A stretch of 32,454 nt of DNA from SIG710 sp045604985 (GCA_045604985.1 JAZUPD010000021.1:1-32454); one strand, 5' to 3'; shown: positions 8,328 through 16,600, numbered from the stretch's first letter. A program made the numbers and translations. Notes: generated by a model not told the origin, from the sequence alone.

Positions 8328-9123
8328 TAAGTTCAAGAGTTCTTTCGTAAGCCTTTTTAACAGCATTCATTGCACACGAGCGGAAGGCACCGTCTTCAAG
8401 TGCATGGACACCGGCAATGGTCGTACCGCCCGGACTGCATACCGCATCCTTAAGTGCACCGGGATGCTTATCCGATTCTTCGAGAAGCTTTGCTGCGCCG
8501 AGAAGCGTTTGAGAAGCATAAAGCATTGCCTTGTCTCTTGAGAGACCGCATTCAACTGCACCATCTGCAAGTGCCTCGGCAAACATATATACAAATGCAG
8601 GCCCGCATCCCGAAAGTGCGCTTGCGGCGTCAATCTTATCCTCGGGGATAGAATCAAGCTTACCTGCCATTGAAAGAGAATCGACGAATGTTTTTAGTTG
8701 TTCATCATTTACCAAACTATTTGAAGAATAAAGTATCATTCCCTCTCCTACGGAAACCGGTGTGTTTGGCATAATGCGAATTATTGCACAATTACAATCT
8801 GCCATTTTTTCCACAGCTGAAATTGATATTCCTGCCGCCATTGAAACGATCACAAAGTCGTCTTTTCTTCCTTTTAATATGGAGGAAATTGTTTTAAAAA
8901 GCTCGTTATATCCCTGAGGCTTAACACCGATAAAAATATAATCGCAATTTGCGGCAATTTCAGATGATCTGGCAACATTTGCCCCGAATTTTTTCGCAAG
9001 TTCTTCGGATTTCGTATTAAAAGCATCACAAAGATATATATATTTGCCCGGAATTACTTTCGCAGCTGCACTTACGAGCGCACCGCCCATATTTCCGCAA
9101 CCAATAAAACCAAATTTATTCAT
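8320..9123 (-). CDS. proC: Pyrroline-5-carboxylate reductase
   Basis: Cytosolic enzyme that reduces pyrroline-5-carboxylate to proline with NAD(P)H, the last step of proline synthesis. The Rossmann motif FGFIGCGNMGGAL is at the N-terminus. IFIGVKPQ, RIMPNTPVSVGEG and the C-terminal SGCGPAFVYMFAEALADGAVECGL and SPGGTTIAG are family hallmarks of the cofactor site and the dimer-forming active-site domain. At 267 residues the length is standard. TAGGAG precedes the ATG. It lies 8 bases after proA and ends the proBAC operon. Confidence 0.97.
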   Translation of the reverse strand: MNKFGFIGCGNMGGALVSAAAKVIPGKYIYLCDAFNTKSEELAKKFGANVARSSEIAANCDYIFIGVKPQGYNELFKTISSILKGRKDDFVIVSMAAGISISAVEKMADCNCAIIRIMPNTPVSVGEGMILYSSNSLVNDEQLKTFVDSLSMAGKLDSIPEDKIDAASALSGCGPAFVYMFAEALADGAVECGLSRDKAMLYASQTLLGAAKLLEESDKHPGALKDAVCSPGGTTIAGVHALEDGAFRSCAMNAVKKAYERTLELKK

Positions 9124-9131
9124 AAAAACTC

Positions 9132-10379
9132 CTATCTTATCTGTCCGTTTCCCCTGATAATATATTTATAAGCAGTAAGCTCCGAAAGCCCCATGGGACC
9201 TCTTGCATGAAGCTTTTGAGTTGATATACCAATTTCGCACCCAAGACCGAATTCACCGCCGTCGGTAAAACGAGTTGAAGCATTAACATAGACAGAAGAA
9301 CTATCTACTGCAGCAGTAAAATATGCGGCGTTCTTTTCATTATTTGTAATTATTGCCTCGCTGTGATGGGTTGAATGTTTTGAAATATGAGATACCGCCT
9401 CTTTTACATCAGAAACCACTGCAACAGCGAGTATATAATCGAGAAATTCAGTATCAAAATCATTTTCAGAAGCAGGCGTTCCTTCGATGATCTGTGCCGC
9501 TTCCCTGTCAAGTCTCAGTTCAACGGGATTTTTTTCTCTGCTTTCAACAAGTCTTTCTTTTAGCTTTGGCAAAAATTCTTTTGCTATTGACCGATTTACG
9601 AGGCAGACCTCTTCAGCATTGCAGACGGAAGGACGGCTTGTTTTTGCATTTTCTATAATATTCAATGCAATGTTTATATCAGCGTCCTCATCAACATAAA
9701 TATGACAAATTCCGGTTCCCGTCTGAATACAAGGAACTTTGGCATTTTCAACGCACGCTTTAATTAGTCCCGCTCCGCCTCTTGGAATAAGAAGATCTAC
9801 ATATTTTGTTGCTGTCATCAACTCATTTGCACCTGCTCGTGTAGTATCCTCAAGCATATTTACAAAGGTTTTAGGAAGTCCTGCTTTTTCGAGTCCTTTC
9901 CGCATAGCATTTACGATTGCAAGAGAACTTTTATATGCTTCTTTACCGCCGCGAAGAACGCAAACATTTCCGCTTTTAAGAGCCAAAGCCCCCGCATCGG
10001 ATGTTACGTTTGGGCGACTTTCATATATTATTGCTACAACCCCCATGGGGACTCTCACCTTATTTATAACAAGCCCGTTCGGTCTTTCAAACTTTTCGAT
10101 CACCTCGCCCACAGGGTCGTTAAGATTGCAAACCTGACGGATTCCGTCTGCCATGCTCTTTATCCTGTCATGAGTAAGACGGAGTCTGTCTATCATAACA
10201 TCGCTTATTGTGCCTTTGGCATTTTCAATATCATCTGAATTTGCTTCGAGAATTAAATTCTCATCAGCTTCAAGAGCATCAGCCATTTCCATGAGTGCCT
10301 TATTTTTTGTCTCTGTATCGAGTATTGCAAGCTCGGGTGCAGAAGCCTTTGCAGCCTTTAAAATTTCAAGAGTCGTCAT
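9132..10379 (-). CDS. proA: Gamma-glutamyl phosphate reductase
   Basis: NADPH-dependent enzyme that converts gamma-glutamyl phosphate to glutamate semialdehyde, the second step of proline synthesis. It belongs to the aldehyde dehydrogenase superfamily. The catalytic cysteine is C253 in RPSVCNAEEV; IPRGGAGLIKAC and IYESRPNVTSDAGALALKSGN are family segments. The C-terminal FTDGGEFGLGCEIGISTQKLHARGPMG is also characteristic. At 415 residues it is full length. It begins 3 bases after the proB stop, with AAAGG inside the end of proB, so the two are translationally linked. Confidence 0.97.
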   Translation of the reverse strand: MTTLEILKAAKASAPELAILDTETKNKALMEMADALEADENLILEANSDDIENAKGTISDVMIDRLRLTHDRIKSMADGIRQVCNLNDPVGEVIEKFERPNGLVINKVRVPMGVVAIIYESRPNVTSDAGALALKSGNVCVLRGGKEAYKSSLAIVNAMRKGLEKAGLPKTFVNMLEDTTRAGANELMTATKYVDLLIPRGGAGLIKACVENAKVPCIQTGTGICHIYVDEDADINIALNIIENAKTSRPSVCNAEEVCLVNRSIAKEFLPKLKERLVESREKNPVELRLDREAAQIIEGTPASENDFDTEFLDYILAVAVVSDVKEAVSHISKHSTHHSEAIITNNEKNAAYFTAAVDSSSVYVNASTRFTDGGEFGLGCEIGISTQKLHARGPMGLSELTAYKYIIRGNGQIR

Positions 10380-10382
10380 ATT

Positions 10383-11150
10383 TCAGCCTTTCGGAAAGAA
10401 TTTTGTTCCAATTTTTTTGCCGTTAAAAAGGTCATAAAGCAGATTAGGGTTCTCGCCGTTGAGAATAACCATCTCACAGCCTGACTTTTCACAAATCTCA
10501 GCAGCATGAAGCTTGGTTTTCATTCCACCTGTACCGAGCGAAGACCCGACACCACCCGCAAGTGCCATGATTTCGGGAGTAAGCTTATCTACAACCTCAA
10601 TAAGCTTTGCATTTGGATCCTTATGAGGATCGGCTGTATAAAGACCGTCGATATCAGAGAGAAGAATAAGCATTTCAGCACTAATGCTCGTTGCAACGAT
10701 TGCAGAAAGAGTGTCGTTATCGCCAACCTTGATCTCGTCTGTTGCAATGGTATCGTTTTCGTTAATGATGGGCAAAACGCCAAGCTCCAAAAGCCTTGTC
10801 ATTGTATTTCTGAAGTTTTCAAATCTGTCGTCGTGTCGGAAATCTGAACCGGTAAGCAATATTTGCGCAACCGTGTGATTATATTCCTGAAAAAGCTTAT
10901 CATATGTATACATAAGCTCGCACTGCCCCACTGCTGCTACAGCCTGCTTTGTCGGTATATCCTGCGGACGCTCTTTCAGGCAAAGCTTTCCGACTCCCAT
11001 TCCGATAGCTCCTGAAGAGACGAGGATTATTTCATGACCACTGTTTTTTAGGTCGCTCAAAACTCTGCAGAGACCTTCAACCCGTCGAATATTTAAATGC
11101 CCTGTGTGATGGGCAAGCGTTGATGTTCCAACTTTAACTACAATTCTCAT
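10383..11150 (-). CDS. proB: Glutamate 5-kinase, short form
   Basis: Phosphorylates glutamate on the gamma-carboxyl, the first and usually feedback-controlled step of proline synthesis. The amino-acid-kinase fold is visible from VVKVGTSTL at the N-terminus through ILVSSGAIGMGVG, INENDTIATDEIKVGDNDTLSA and LSDIDGLYTADP to GGMKTKLHAAEIC. The protein ends at 255 residues, just after the kinase domain. The C-terminal PUA domain of the roughly 370-residue enterobacterial form is absent, as in other short ProB proteins. It is the first gene of the operon, 33 bases after its promoter's -10. Confidence 0.97.
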   Translation of the reverse strand: MRIVVKVGTSTLAHHTGHLNIRRVEGLCRVLSDLKNSGHEIILVSSGAIGMGVGKLCLKERPQDIPTKQAVAAVGQCELMYTYDKLFQEYNHTVAQILLTGSDFRHDDRFENFRNTMTRLLELGVLPIINENDTIATDEIKVGDNDTLSAIVATSISAEMLILLSDIDGLYTADPHKDPNAKLIEVVDKLTPEIMALAGGVGSSLGTGGMKTKLHAAEICEKSGCEMVILNGENPNLLYDLFNGKKIGTKFFPKG

Positions 11151-11182
11151 TATTAAGACCCTTTACTTTAGTATGATAATAC

Positions 11183-11211
11183 ATTATACTACTAATATCC
11201 TTATAAGTCAA
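11183..11211 (-). promoter_or_regulatory. Sigma-A promoter of proBAC
   Basis: Read on the minus strand: TTGACT at 11211-11206, a 17-base spacer, then TATAAT at 11188-11183. This is a near-perfect vegetative promoter. The leader to proB is about 25-30 bases, too short for a T-box or riboswitch, so control of proline synthesis here is probably at protein level or by a repressor. Confidence 0.9.
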
Positions 11212-11453
11212 CAAAAAAAGCAAAAAAATCTTTAAATAACACTGTTTTCCTCAAACAATATGTGAAAGATAGGAAGATTTTAAGCTGATTTATTTATACG
11301 AAAACAAATTTATCGCCATTCATTAAACAAGAGAATTAAGGTATAATCTTTTAAGAATATCTCCTGTTGCGACAAAGTCATATACCCCGATAAGTTCAAG
11401 CGAATCGGGGTATATTTTTTTAGCTTTTGATATAATTACATTTATTTATAATT
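11212..11453. other. Noncoding stretch between divergent-side proB promoter and COG2509 gene end
   Basis: With the proB promoter and leader this makes a gene-free stretch of just over 300 bases (11151-11453). It is AT-rich. I find no credible open reading frame longer than about ten codons. It holds a TATAAT box at 11342-11347 on the plus strand and, 33 bases later, a strong terminator-like hairpin at 11380-11421, also plus-oriented. Nothing else is recognisable. Confidence 0.6.
11380..11421 (+). terminator. Orphan plus-strand intrinsic terminator
   Basis: A perfect 12-bp stem (ATATACCCCGAT at 11380-11391 with its complement at 11404-11415), a 12-base loop, then a run of T residues. By its T-run it would stop plus-strand transcripts, yet no plus-strand gene lies upstream for several kilobases. 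On the minus strand, where the COG2509 gene ends at 11454, the hairpin is followed by GACTTTG, a poor T-run. It may still help end that operon. Confidence 0.7.
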
Positions 11454-12842
11454 TTAAATGAGCTTCCTTCCCATGAGAACACCCATAACGGACGCCATCA
11501 TAAGTCCTCTTGTCCATCCGCTGGAGTCGCCGAGACAGTGAAGTCCCTCGATATTTGTATTGAAATTCGCATCCATCTTTACTCTGTTACTGTAAAATTT
11601 AAGCTCGGGAGAATAAAGAAGTGTTTCGGTTGATGCAACACCCGGAACAACAGTATCCATTGCCTGAATAAAGTTTATAATATTAGTCATAGCTCTGTAA
11701 GGCATTGCGGCTGTGATATCTCCCGCAACGGCATCGGGGAGCGAAGGACGGAGATTTGACTGCAAAAGCTCCTTTTGCCATGTTCTCTTTCCGTCAAGTA
11801 TGTCTCCAAAACGCTGAACGAGGATACGTCCTGCGCCGAGCATATTTGTAAGCTCTCCAACCTTTTGAGCATATTCTATAGGCTGATTGAAGGGTGTGCT
11901 GAAATTATGAGAACAAAGGATTGCAAAATTCGTATTATTGGATTTCAGCTCTTTATATGAATGACCGTTGACAACTGCAAGATCATTATCATAATTCTCC
12001 TGACTTACAAATCCGCCGGGATTCTGGCAGAAGGTTCTGACCTTGTTTTTGAATGGGTGAGGATAGCCGACGAGCTTTGCTTCATAAAGAACCTTATTGA
12101 CCTTCTCCATGATTTCGTTTCTTACTTCAATTCGAACACCTATGTCAACAGTACCCGGAGCATGAGCAATATTGTGCTCTGAGCAGAGCTTTTCCAGCCA
12201 ATCGGCACCTCGTCTGCCCGTTGCAACAACAACATGCTCAGCCATCATTTCAAAGGTCTTTCCTTTTTGGCAAAGAGTTACTCCTCGGCAAACATCGTTT
12301 TCGAGAATAATATCTACACATTCACAATCAAAAAATATCTCAACACCGTTTTCAAGCAGATATTTTTCGATTGAATAATAAATATCCTGTGCTTTTTCTG
12401 TTCCCAGATGCCTTATGGGGCAGTCAACAAGCTTAAGGCCTGCCTTGATGGCGTTTTTTCTTATCTCCTTAACCTCGTCTGTATTTTCTAGACCTTCAAC
12501 ATGGGTGTCAGCGCCGAATTCAAGATATATTCCGTCGGTATAATCTATGGTCTCCTGAGCAAGATCTTCGCCAATGAGATTCGGAAGGTCTCCTCCAACC
12601 TCATAACTGAGAGAAAGCTTGCCGTCGGAAAAAGCACCGGCCCCCGAAAAGCCCGTAGTTATATGACAATGGGGCTTACAATTTAAGCACTGCTTCGATT
12701 TATGCTTTGGGCATCTGCGTTTTTCAATGGCAACTCCCTTTTCTATAATCGTTATCTTCTTTTTACTGCCTTTTTTCAGCATTTCAAGGGCAGTAAAGAT
12801 ACCTGCCGGGCCTGCTCCTATTATAATTACATTACTATTCAT
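11454..12842 (-). CDS. COG2509-family FAD-dependent dehydrogenase
   Basis: A 462-residue flavoprotein of the uncharacterised COG2509 group. The dinucleotide motif IIGAGPAGIFTALE is at residues 7-20. Next come four cysteines at 44, 52, 55 and 59 (RCPKHK ... CLNCKPHC) and the signature GFSGAGAFSDGKLSLSYEVGG, which set this family apart from other two-dinucleotide-fold flavoproteins. VVATGRRGADWLE and the C-terminal GLHCLGDSSGWTRGLMMASVMGVLMG complete the FAD site. Substrate is unknown. AGGAG lies about 6 bases before the ATG. It follows the ABC ATPase gene by 12 bases with no terminator, so it seems to be co-transcribed with the amino-acid transporter. Confidence 0.9.
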   Translation of the reverse strand: MNSNVIIIGAGPAGIFTALEMLKKGSKKKITIIEKGVAIEKRRCPKHKSKQCLNCKPHCHITTGFSGAGAFSDGKLSLSYEVGGDLPNLIGEDLAQETIDYTDGIYLEFGADTHVEGLENTDEVKEIRKNAIKAGLKLVDCPIRHLGTEKAQDIYYSIEKYLLENGVEIFFDCECVDIILENDVCRGVTLCQKGKTFEMMAEHVVVATGRRGADWLEKLCSEHNIAHAPGTVDIGVRIEVRNEIMEKVNKVLYEAKLVGYPHPFKNKVRTFCQNPGGFVSQENYDNDLAVVNGHSYKELKSNNTNFAILCSHNFSTPFNQPIEYAQKVGELTNMLGAGRILVQRFGDILDGKRTWQKELLQSNLRPSLPDAVAGDITAAMPYRAMTNIINFIQAMDTVVPGVASTETLLYSPELKFYSNRVKMDANFNTNIEGLHCLGDSSGWTRGLMMASVMGVLMGRKLI

Positions 12843-12854
12843 TTTTTCTCCTTA

Positions 12855-13598
12855 TTAGAGAACGCTTTGCAAAAATTGTTTTGTTCTCGGATTTTGGGGA
12901 TCAGTAAATATTTTATCTGGTTCGCCCTGCTCCGCAATTCCTTTGTCGCAAACGAAGAGGACTCTGTCTGCGACCTCGCGTGCAAAGCCCATTTCGTGGG
13001 TAACGACTGCCATTGTCATTCCCTCTGCAGCAAGGCTTTTCATAACATCAAGAACCTCTCCTACCATTTCGGGATCGAGTGCGGACGTAGGCTCATCGAA
13101 AAGCATGAACTCAGGCTTTACCATGAGCGCTCTTACAATGGCGATTCTCTGTTTCTGACCGCCGGAAAGCTGGTTCGGATAAGCATTTGCCTTTTCATCA
13201 AGTCCAACTCGCTTAAGAAGTCTGTGTGCCTCTGCCTCTGCTTCTGATTTTGACATTTTCAGGAGCTTCATGGGGGCGATCGTAATGTTTTTCATTACGG
13301 TCATATTAGGAAAGAGGTTAAATTGCTGAAATACCATGCCGATCTTCTGACGAATTTTATTTATATCGCATTTTTTGTCTGTAATATCTGTTCCGTTAAA
13401 GAAGATTTTACCGTCTGTCGGCTCTTCAAGAAAATTAAGACAGCGAAGCAGAGTTGATTTTCCACCGCCCGAAGGTCCTATTATACAAACAACCTCGCCC
13501 TTATATATGGTAAGGTCAACATTCTCGAGAACTGTAAGGCTGCCGAAGGATTTTGTAAGATTTTTGACCTCTATTATTTTATTATTATTATCTATCAC
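12855..13598 (-). CDS. Polar amino-acid ABC transporter, ATP-binding protein
   Basis: Cytoplasmic ATPase that powers uptake by the adjoining permease. From a GTG at 13598 the product has 247 residues, the usual size for the GlnQ/HisP group. Walker A is GPSGGGKST at 41-49; FQQFNLFPNMTV holds the Q-loop; LSGGQKQR is the signature; LFDEPTSALDPE holds Walker B; VVTHE holds the switch His. AGAGG lies about 10 bases before the GTG. An earlier in-frame ATG at 13679 would overlap the permease by 92 bases and add unlike residues. With GTG the overlap is 11 bases. Confidence 0.95.
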   Translation of the reverse strand: MIDNNNKIIEVKNLTKSFGSLTVLENVDLTIYKGEVVCIIGPSGGGKSTLLRCLNFLEEPTDGKIFFNGTDITDKKCDINKIRQKIGMVFQQFNLFPNMTVMKNITIAPMKLLKMSKSEAEAEAHRLLKRVGLDEKANAYPNQLSGGQKQRIAIVRALMVKPEFMLFDEPTSALDPEMVGEVLDVMKSLAAEGMTMAVVTHEMGFAREVADRVLFVCDKGIAEQGEPDKIFTDPQNPRTKQFLQSVL

Positions 13599-15066
13599 CT
13601 TTTTGCAACCTCTTTTCAAGTAAACTAACAAGATATGTAAGCCCCAGAACCACGACAAGATAAATAAGTGCCACCGCAATGAGAGGCATAAAATTGCTAT
13701 ATGTTATGGAACGTATAGTAATACCGCCCTTTGTGAGGTCACCAACTCCGATATAGAATGCAACGGAGGATTCCTTAAGAAGTGTTATAAACTCGTTTGC
13801 GAGAGCAGGAAGAACAGCCTTGAAAGCTTGAGGAATAACTATGAGATACATGGTTTGCCAATATGTAAATCCAAGGCTTCTGCCCGCCTCGGTCTGGCCA
13901 TTATCAACTGACATAATACCGCCTCTGACAATCTCGGAAACGTATGCACCTGAATTGAGTCCGAAGCAAATAACTGCAGAGCCGAATTTGTCAATGGCAA
14001 AAAAAGCGAAGAGCTTTGAAAGGATCATATTCCCTCCCTCGGCAAGCGCAGTAGAATAATTAAGCATAATCTGGCGAAGAGGCAAAAGCATTACGAAATA
14101 AATAATGAGAAGCTGCACCATTACGGGCGTGCCTCGGATTATCGAAACATAAATTCGGCAGATAGAATCAAGTGTTTTAACGTTGCCCGTTTTGCTGTTT
14201 GTAACTCTGATGATTGCAACAAGGAAGCCTATAACGATACCGATTATAAGGGCAAAAAAGGTTATTCTAAGGGTCGTCCAAAGACCGTTCGTAAGATGCT
14301 TCCAATTGGAATTTTTGATAAAATTACGATGAAATTCATCTTTCATATCCGACCACCAATTTGAAAGGAATGTCCCCACGTTTGGCTCGTTTGCATCGTA
14401 ATTTGTGAGAGCAAAGCAGTCGGAAATACCGGTCCGCAGAGTATTCAGATTGGTAATATCAATTATCTTATCATCATATACGATCTCTTTCGTATTATTT
14501 ATCAGCTTCAGCGCATCAAGAACACCGCCATAGCAGGCATTTATAGCTTCATAAGAAAGATGCATCTTCATGCTGCCGTCATTCATTTGATAAATGACTA
14601 TTTCGGTTTTTCCCGTTACCGTCTCTGCGGCATCATATGCTGCCTTGATTATGGGAGTTGCTATATTCATGCGAATATTAGTTCCGCTGGTCTTTGTTCC
14701 GCTTGCTTCTCTCTCAAGATAATAAGAATAGACGGCAGAAAAAAGCTCATTTTTCTTTTCTTCGATTATTGAACTTATATTTTTTGTTTCATAGGTGCAA
14801 TCAAGGGAAAATCTTCTGTTCCCGTCTTTATTTACCGAATTTACCTTGACTTTTGCACCGTCAACGATGATGGTGGCAACCTTTGGTAAAGAAAAAATAT
14901 TAGCATCAACGATTTCCTGAGCTTCCGCTATCGAAAGATCACGAGCGGGCTTGACACCTGCTCCATCAATTATAAGAACAGCCGCAACGATAACAGCAAT
15001 AACAAAAACAGCTATAATGGCCTTAAGCCATCCCGGAAGAAGCTTTTTTTTATTTTTTACAATCAT
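13588..15066 (-). CDS. Amino-acid ABC permease with long N-terminal extracytoplasmic domain
   Basis: Membrane permease of a polar amino-acid importer, 492 residues, about twice the usual size. Residues 14-33 form one membrane segment after a Lys-rich start. Residues 35 to about 232 are a soluble segment without an obvious substrate-binding-protein motif. The normal permease then begins near NWWSDMKDEFHRNFI, with membrane segments from about 262. IRGTPVMVQL at 310-319 and the EAA loop (RGG ... EAGRSLGFTYWQT, 381-406) that contacts the ATPase are clear. GGAG lies 7 bases before the ATG. It is second in the operon, after a hairpin that follows the binding-protein gene. Confidence 0.9.
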   Translation of the reverse strand: MIVKNKKKLLPGWLKAIIAVFVIAVIVAAVLIIDGAGVKPARDLSIAEAQEIVDANIFSLPKVATIIVDGAKVKVNSVNKDGNRRFSLDCTYETKNISSIIEEKKNELFSAVYSYYLEREASGTKTSGTNIRMNIATPIIKAAYDAAETVTGKTEIVIYQMNDGSMKMHLSYEAINACYGGVLDALKLINNTKEIVYDDKIIDITNLNTLRTGISDCFALTNYDANEPNVGTFLSNWWSDMKDEFHRNFIKNSNWKHLTNGLWTTLRITFFALIIGIVIGFLVAIIRVTNSKTGNVKTLDSICRIYVSIIRGTPVMVQLLIIYFVMLLPLRQIMLNYSTALAEGGNMILSKLFAFFAIDKFGSAVICFGLNSGAYVSEIVRGGIMSVDNGQTEAGRSLGFTYWQTMYLIVIPQAFKAVLPALANEFITLLKESSVAFYIGVGDLTKGGITIRSITYSNFMPLIAVALIYLVVVLGLTYLVSLLEKRLQKGDR

Positions 15067-15085
15067 TAAAATTCTCCGTTACAGA

Positions 15086-15118
15086 GCAAAAAGGAATGAT
15101 TTCTCATTCCTTTTTTGC
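15086..15118 (-). terminator. Attenuating hairpin between binding protein and permease
   Basis: Read on the minus strand, the stem GGAATGA / TCATTCC closes a GAAA tetraloop and extends through an A-run/T-run and a terminal GC pair, followed by CTCTG. It starts about 25 bases after the lipoprotein stop. Such a site would give more binding protein than permease and ATPase, the usual ratio for importers. Confidence 0.75.
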
Positions 15119-15142
15119 CTCACGATTTTTATTGGCAAATAA

Positions 15143-15973
15143 TTATTTAATGTAGTTTGCAACGATGGCATCAATCGTGCCGTCAGCAGTAAGCTCAAGA
15201 ATAGCGGCATCAATCTGAGCGAGAAGCTCGGAATTGCCCTTCTTTACGCATATAGCATAGTCTTCGTCTGCATAAGCTGTTTCGAGAATTGTAAGTCCCT
15301 CGTTAGCTGCAACATAAGCTTTTGCTGGCTCGTTGTCGATGATAACGCAGTCGACATCGCCGCCTGCAAGTGCAAGAACGGCCTCGTTGCCTGTTGCATA
15401 CTGAGTAACTCTTTCTGCGCCGAAATCGTCGGAAGCATAAGTATCACCGGTTGTTCCGAGCTGAACACCAACTTTGTAAGTAGCGCCCTCTGCATAAAGA
15501 TCATCAACAGTTGTGATAGGAGAGCCTTCCTTAACGATGATGACTTGAACGCCGTTAGCATAGCTACTGGAGAAGTCAACTTCAAGAAGTCTATCCTCGG
15601 TGATTGTCATGCCGGCCATGCCGAAATCAACAGAGCCCTGCTGAACAGCGGTGATGATGGAGCTGAATTCCATATCCTCGATAACGAGAGTCTTGCCAAG
15701 CTTTGCAGCAATAGCAGCAGCGATCTCAGCGTCGATACCAACGATGGTTTCGCCCTCATAGAACTCGTAAGGGGGGAATGCAGCATTCGTAGCCATAACG
15801 ATGGTATCTGAAACTGAAACCTCGCCGTTATTTTCGGTATCTGCAACTGTTTCTGTAGCTGTATCAGCAGCTGTGTCTGTGTTCTTTGCATCCGCCTCTC
15901 CGCTTCCACAAGATATGAAAGTAAAGAGCATCATGACCGCAAGAACGATGGAAAGAATTTTTGTGAATTTCAT
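15143..15973 (-). CDS. Amino-acid ABC transporter substrate-binding lipoprotein
   Basis: Extracytoplasmic binding protein of the polar amino-acid family (SBP_bac_3 type), 276 residues. The signal peptide MKFTKILSIVLAVMMLFTFISC ends in a lipobox, with C22 as the lipidated cysteine. An Ala/Thr/Asp-rich linker leads to the binding domain at ATNAAFPPYEFYEGETIVGIDAEI. VDFGMAGMTITEDR and YKVGVQLGTTGD are further family marks. The ATG at 15973 has TGGAGG 8 bases upstream; an ATG five codons earlier would place that site inside the gene. It has its own consensus promoter and leads the transporter operon. The ligand cannot be read from the sequence. Confidence 0.95.
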   Translation of the reverse strand: MKFTKILSIVLAVMMLFTFISCGSGEADAKNTDTAADTATETVADTENNGEVSVSDTIVMATNAAFPPYEFYEGETIVGIDAEIAAAIAAKLGKTLVIEDMEFSSIITAVQQGSVDFGMAGMTITEDRLLEVDFSSSYANGVQVIIVKEGSPITTVDDLYAEGATYKVGVQLGTTGDTYASDDFGAERVTQYATGNEAVLALAGGDVDCVIIDNEPAKAYVAANEGLTILETAYADEDYAICVKKGNSELLAQIDAAILELTADGTIDAIVANYIK

Positions 15974-16019
15974 TTTTAGATCCTCCAAAAAAATAATGTA
16001 GTATTTTAGCGTCTGTAAG

Positions 16020-16048
16020 ATTATACCGCATATTTATGCATTTGTCAA
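16020..16048 (-). promoter_or_regulatory. Consensus sigma-A promoter of the ABC transporter operon
   Basis: On the minus strand: TTGACA at 16048-16043, 17-base spacer, TATAAT at 16025-16020, a perfect match in both boxes. The spacer contains a near-palindrome (GCATA-TT-TATGC on the plus strand), which could be a repressor site because such a strong promoter on an uptake operon would be expected to be controlled. The operator idea is inference. Confidence 0.92.
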
Positions 16049-16079
16049 GTGAATTTTGTGTTTTTTATGAATTATATTT

Positions 16080-16598
16080 CTAAATACTCAAAAAAACTTT
16101 TAAATTTATAACAAAACAGCGAACCAGCCATATCAAATGATATATGAGTACAAAACCGGTAACTTTATTTATTTTAAAATATTCAAGTGCAGTCAAAAAA
16201 CAGAAAATGGCTATTATCACTATATCAACGAGTGCTATAAAAACCGCTCCCGCACGAAAGAAAAGCGGATACCATACAACATTGAATACCATCATGCAAA
16301 CAAACCAAAGCGACCCTTTGAATTTATATATATCCTTCCCCGCTTTTTTGTTTCCTAATATAAATCCAAAGGAAAAGCCTAGCACTATATACCACAAGGT
16401 CCATATGCAGGTGAATATCCATGCACGGGGAATCTGATTTTTTAATCCCGTAAGTCTTAACATATATAGCGGACTTCCCGAAAGTACCCTTGAAAGTATT
16501 CCGAAAAATAAAACAATAGCGATAGAAGCAAGGATAATTCTGCCGTCTGCTCTCGATCTTTTGCATGATGATATAATTTTTCTTTTAAATCTTTTCAT
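16080..16598 (-). CDS. TspO/MBR-family membrane protein (divergent)
   Basis: A 172-residue integral membrane protein with about five hydrophobic segments. IPRAWIFTCIWTLWYIVLGFSFG matches the first conserved block of the tryptophan-rich sensory/translocator family, NVVWYPLFF the second, and YHLIWLVRCFVINLKV the C-terminal PYLxW...N block, though with several changes. Family members bind porphyrins and related ligands; the role here is unknown. The ATG at 16598 has GAGGTGAT upstream; that site lies within a perfect palindrome. A GTG at 16607 is inside the same palindrome and less likely. The N-terminus has an additional basic stretch (KRFKRKIISSCKRSR). Confidence 0.75.
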   Translation of the reverse strand: MKRFKRKIISSCKRSRADGRIILASIAIVLFFGILSRVLSGSPLYMLRLTGLKNQIPRAWIFTCIWTLWYIVLGFSFGFILGNKKAGKDIYKFKGSLWFVCMMVFNVVWYPLFFRAGAVFIALVDIVIIAIFCFLTALEYFKINKVTGFVLIYHLIWLVRCFVINLKVFLSI

Positions 16599-16600
16599 AA

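Noticed and set aside
13599..13679. Longer ABC ATPase from the upstream ATG
   Set aside because: It would overlap the permease by 92 bases and add a hydrophobic lead unlike the family; the GTG at 13598 gives the usual length and N-terminus.
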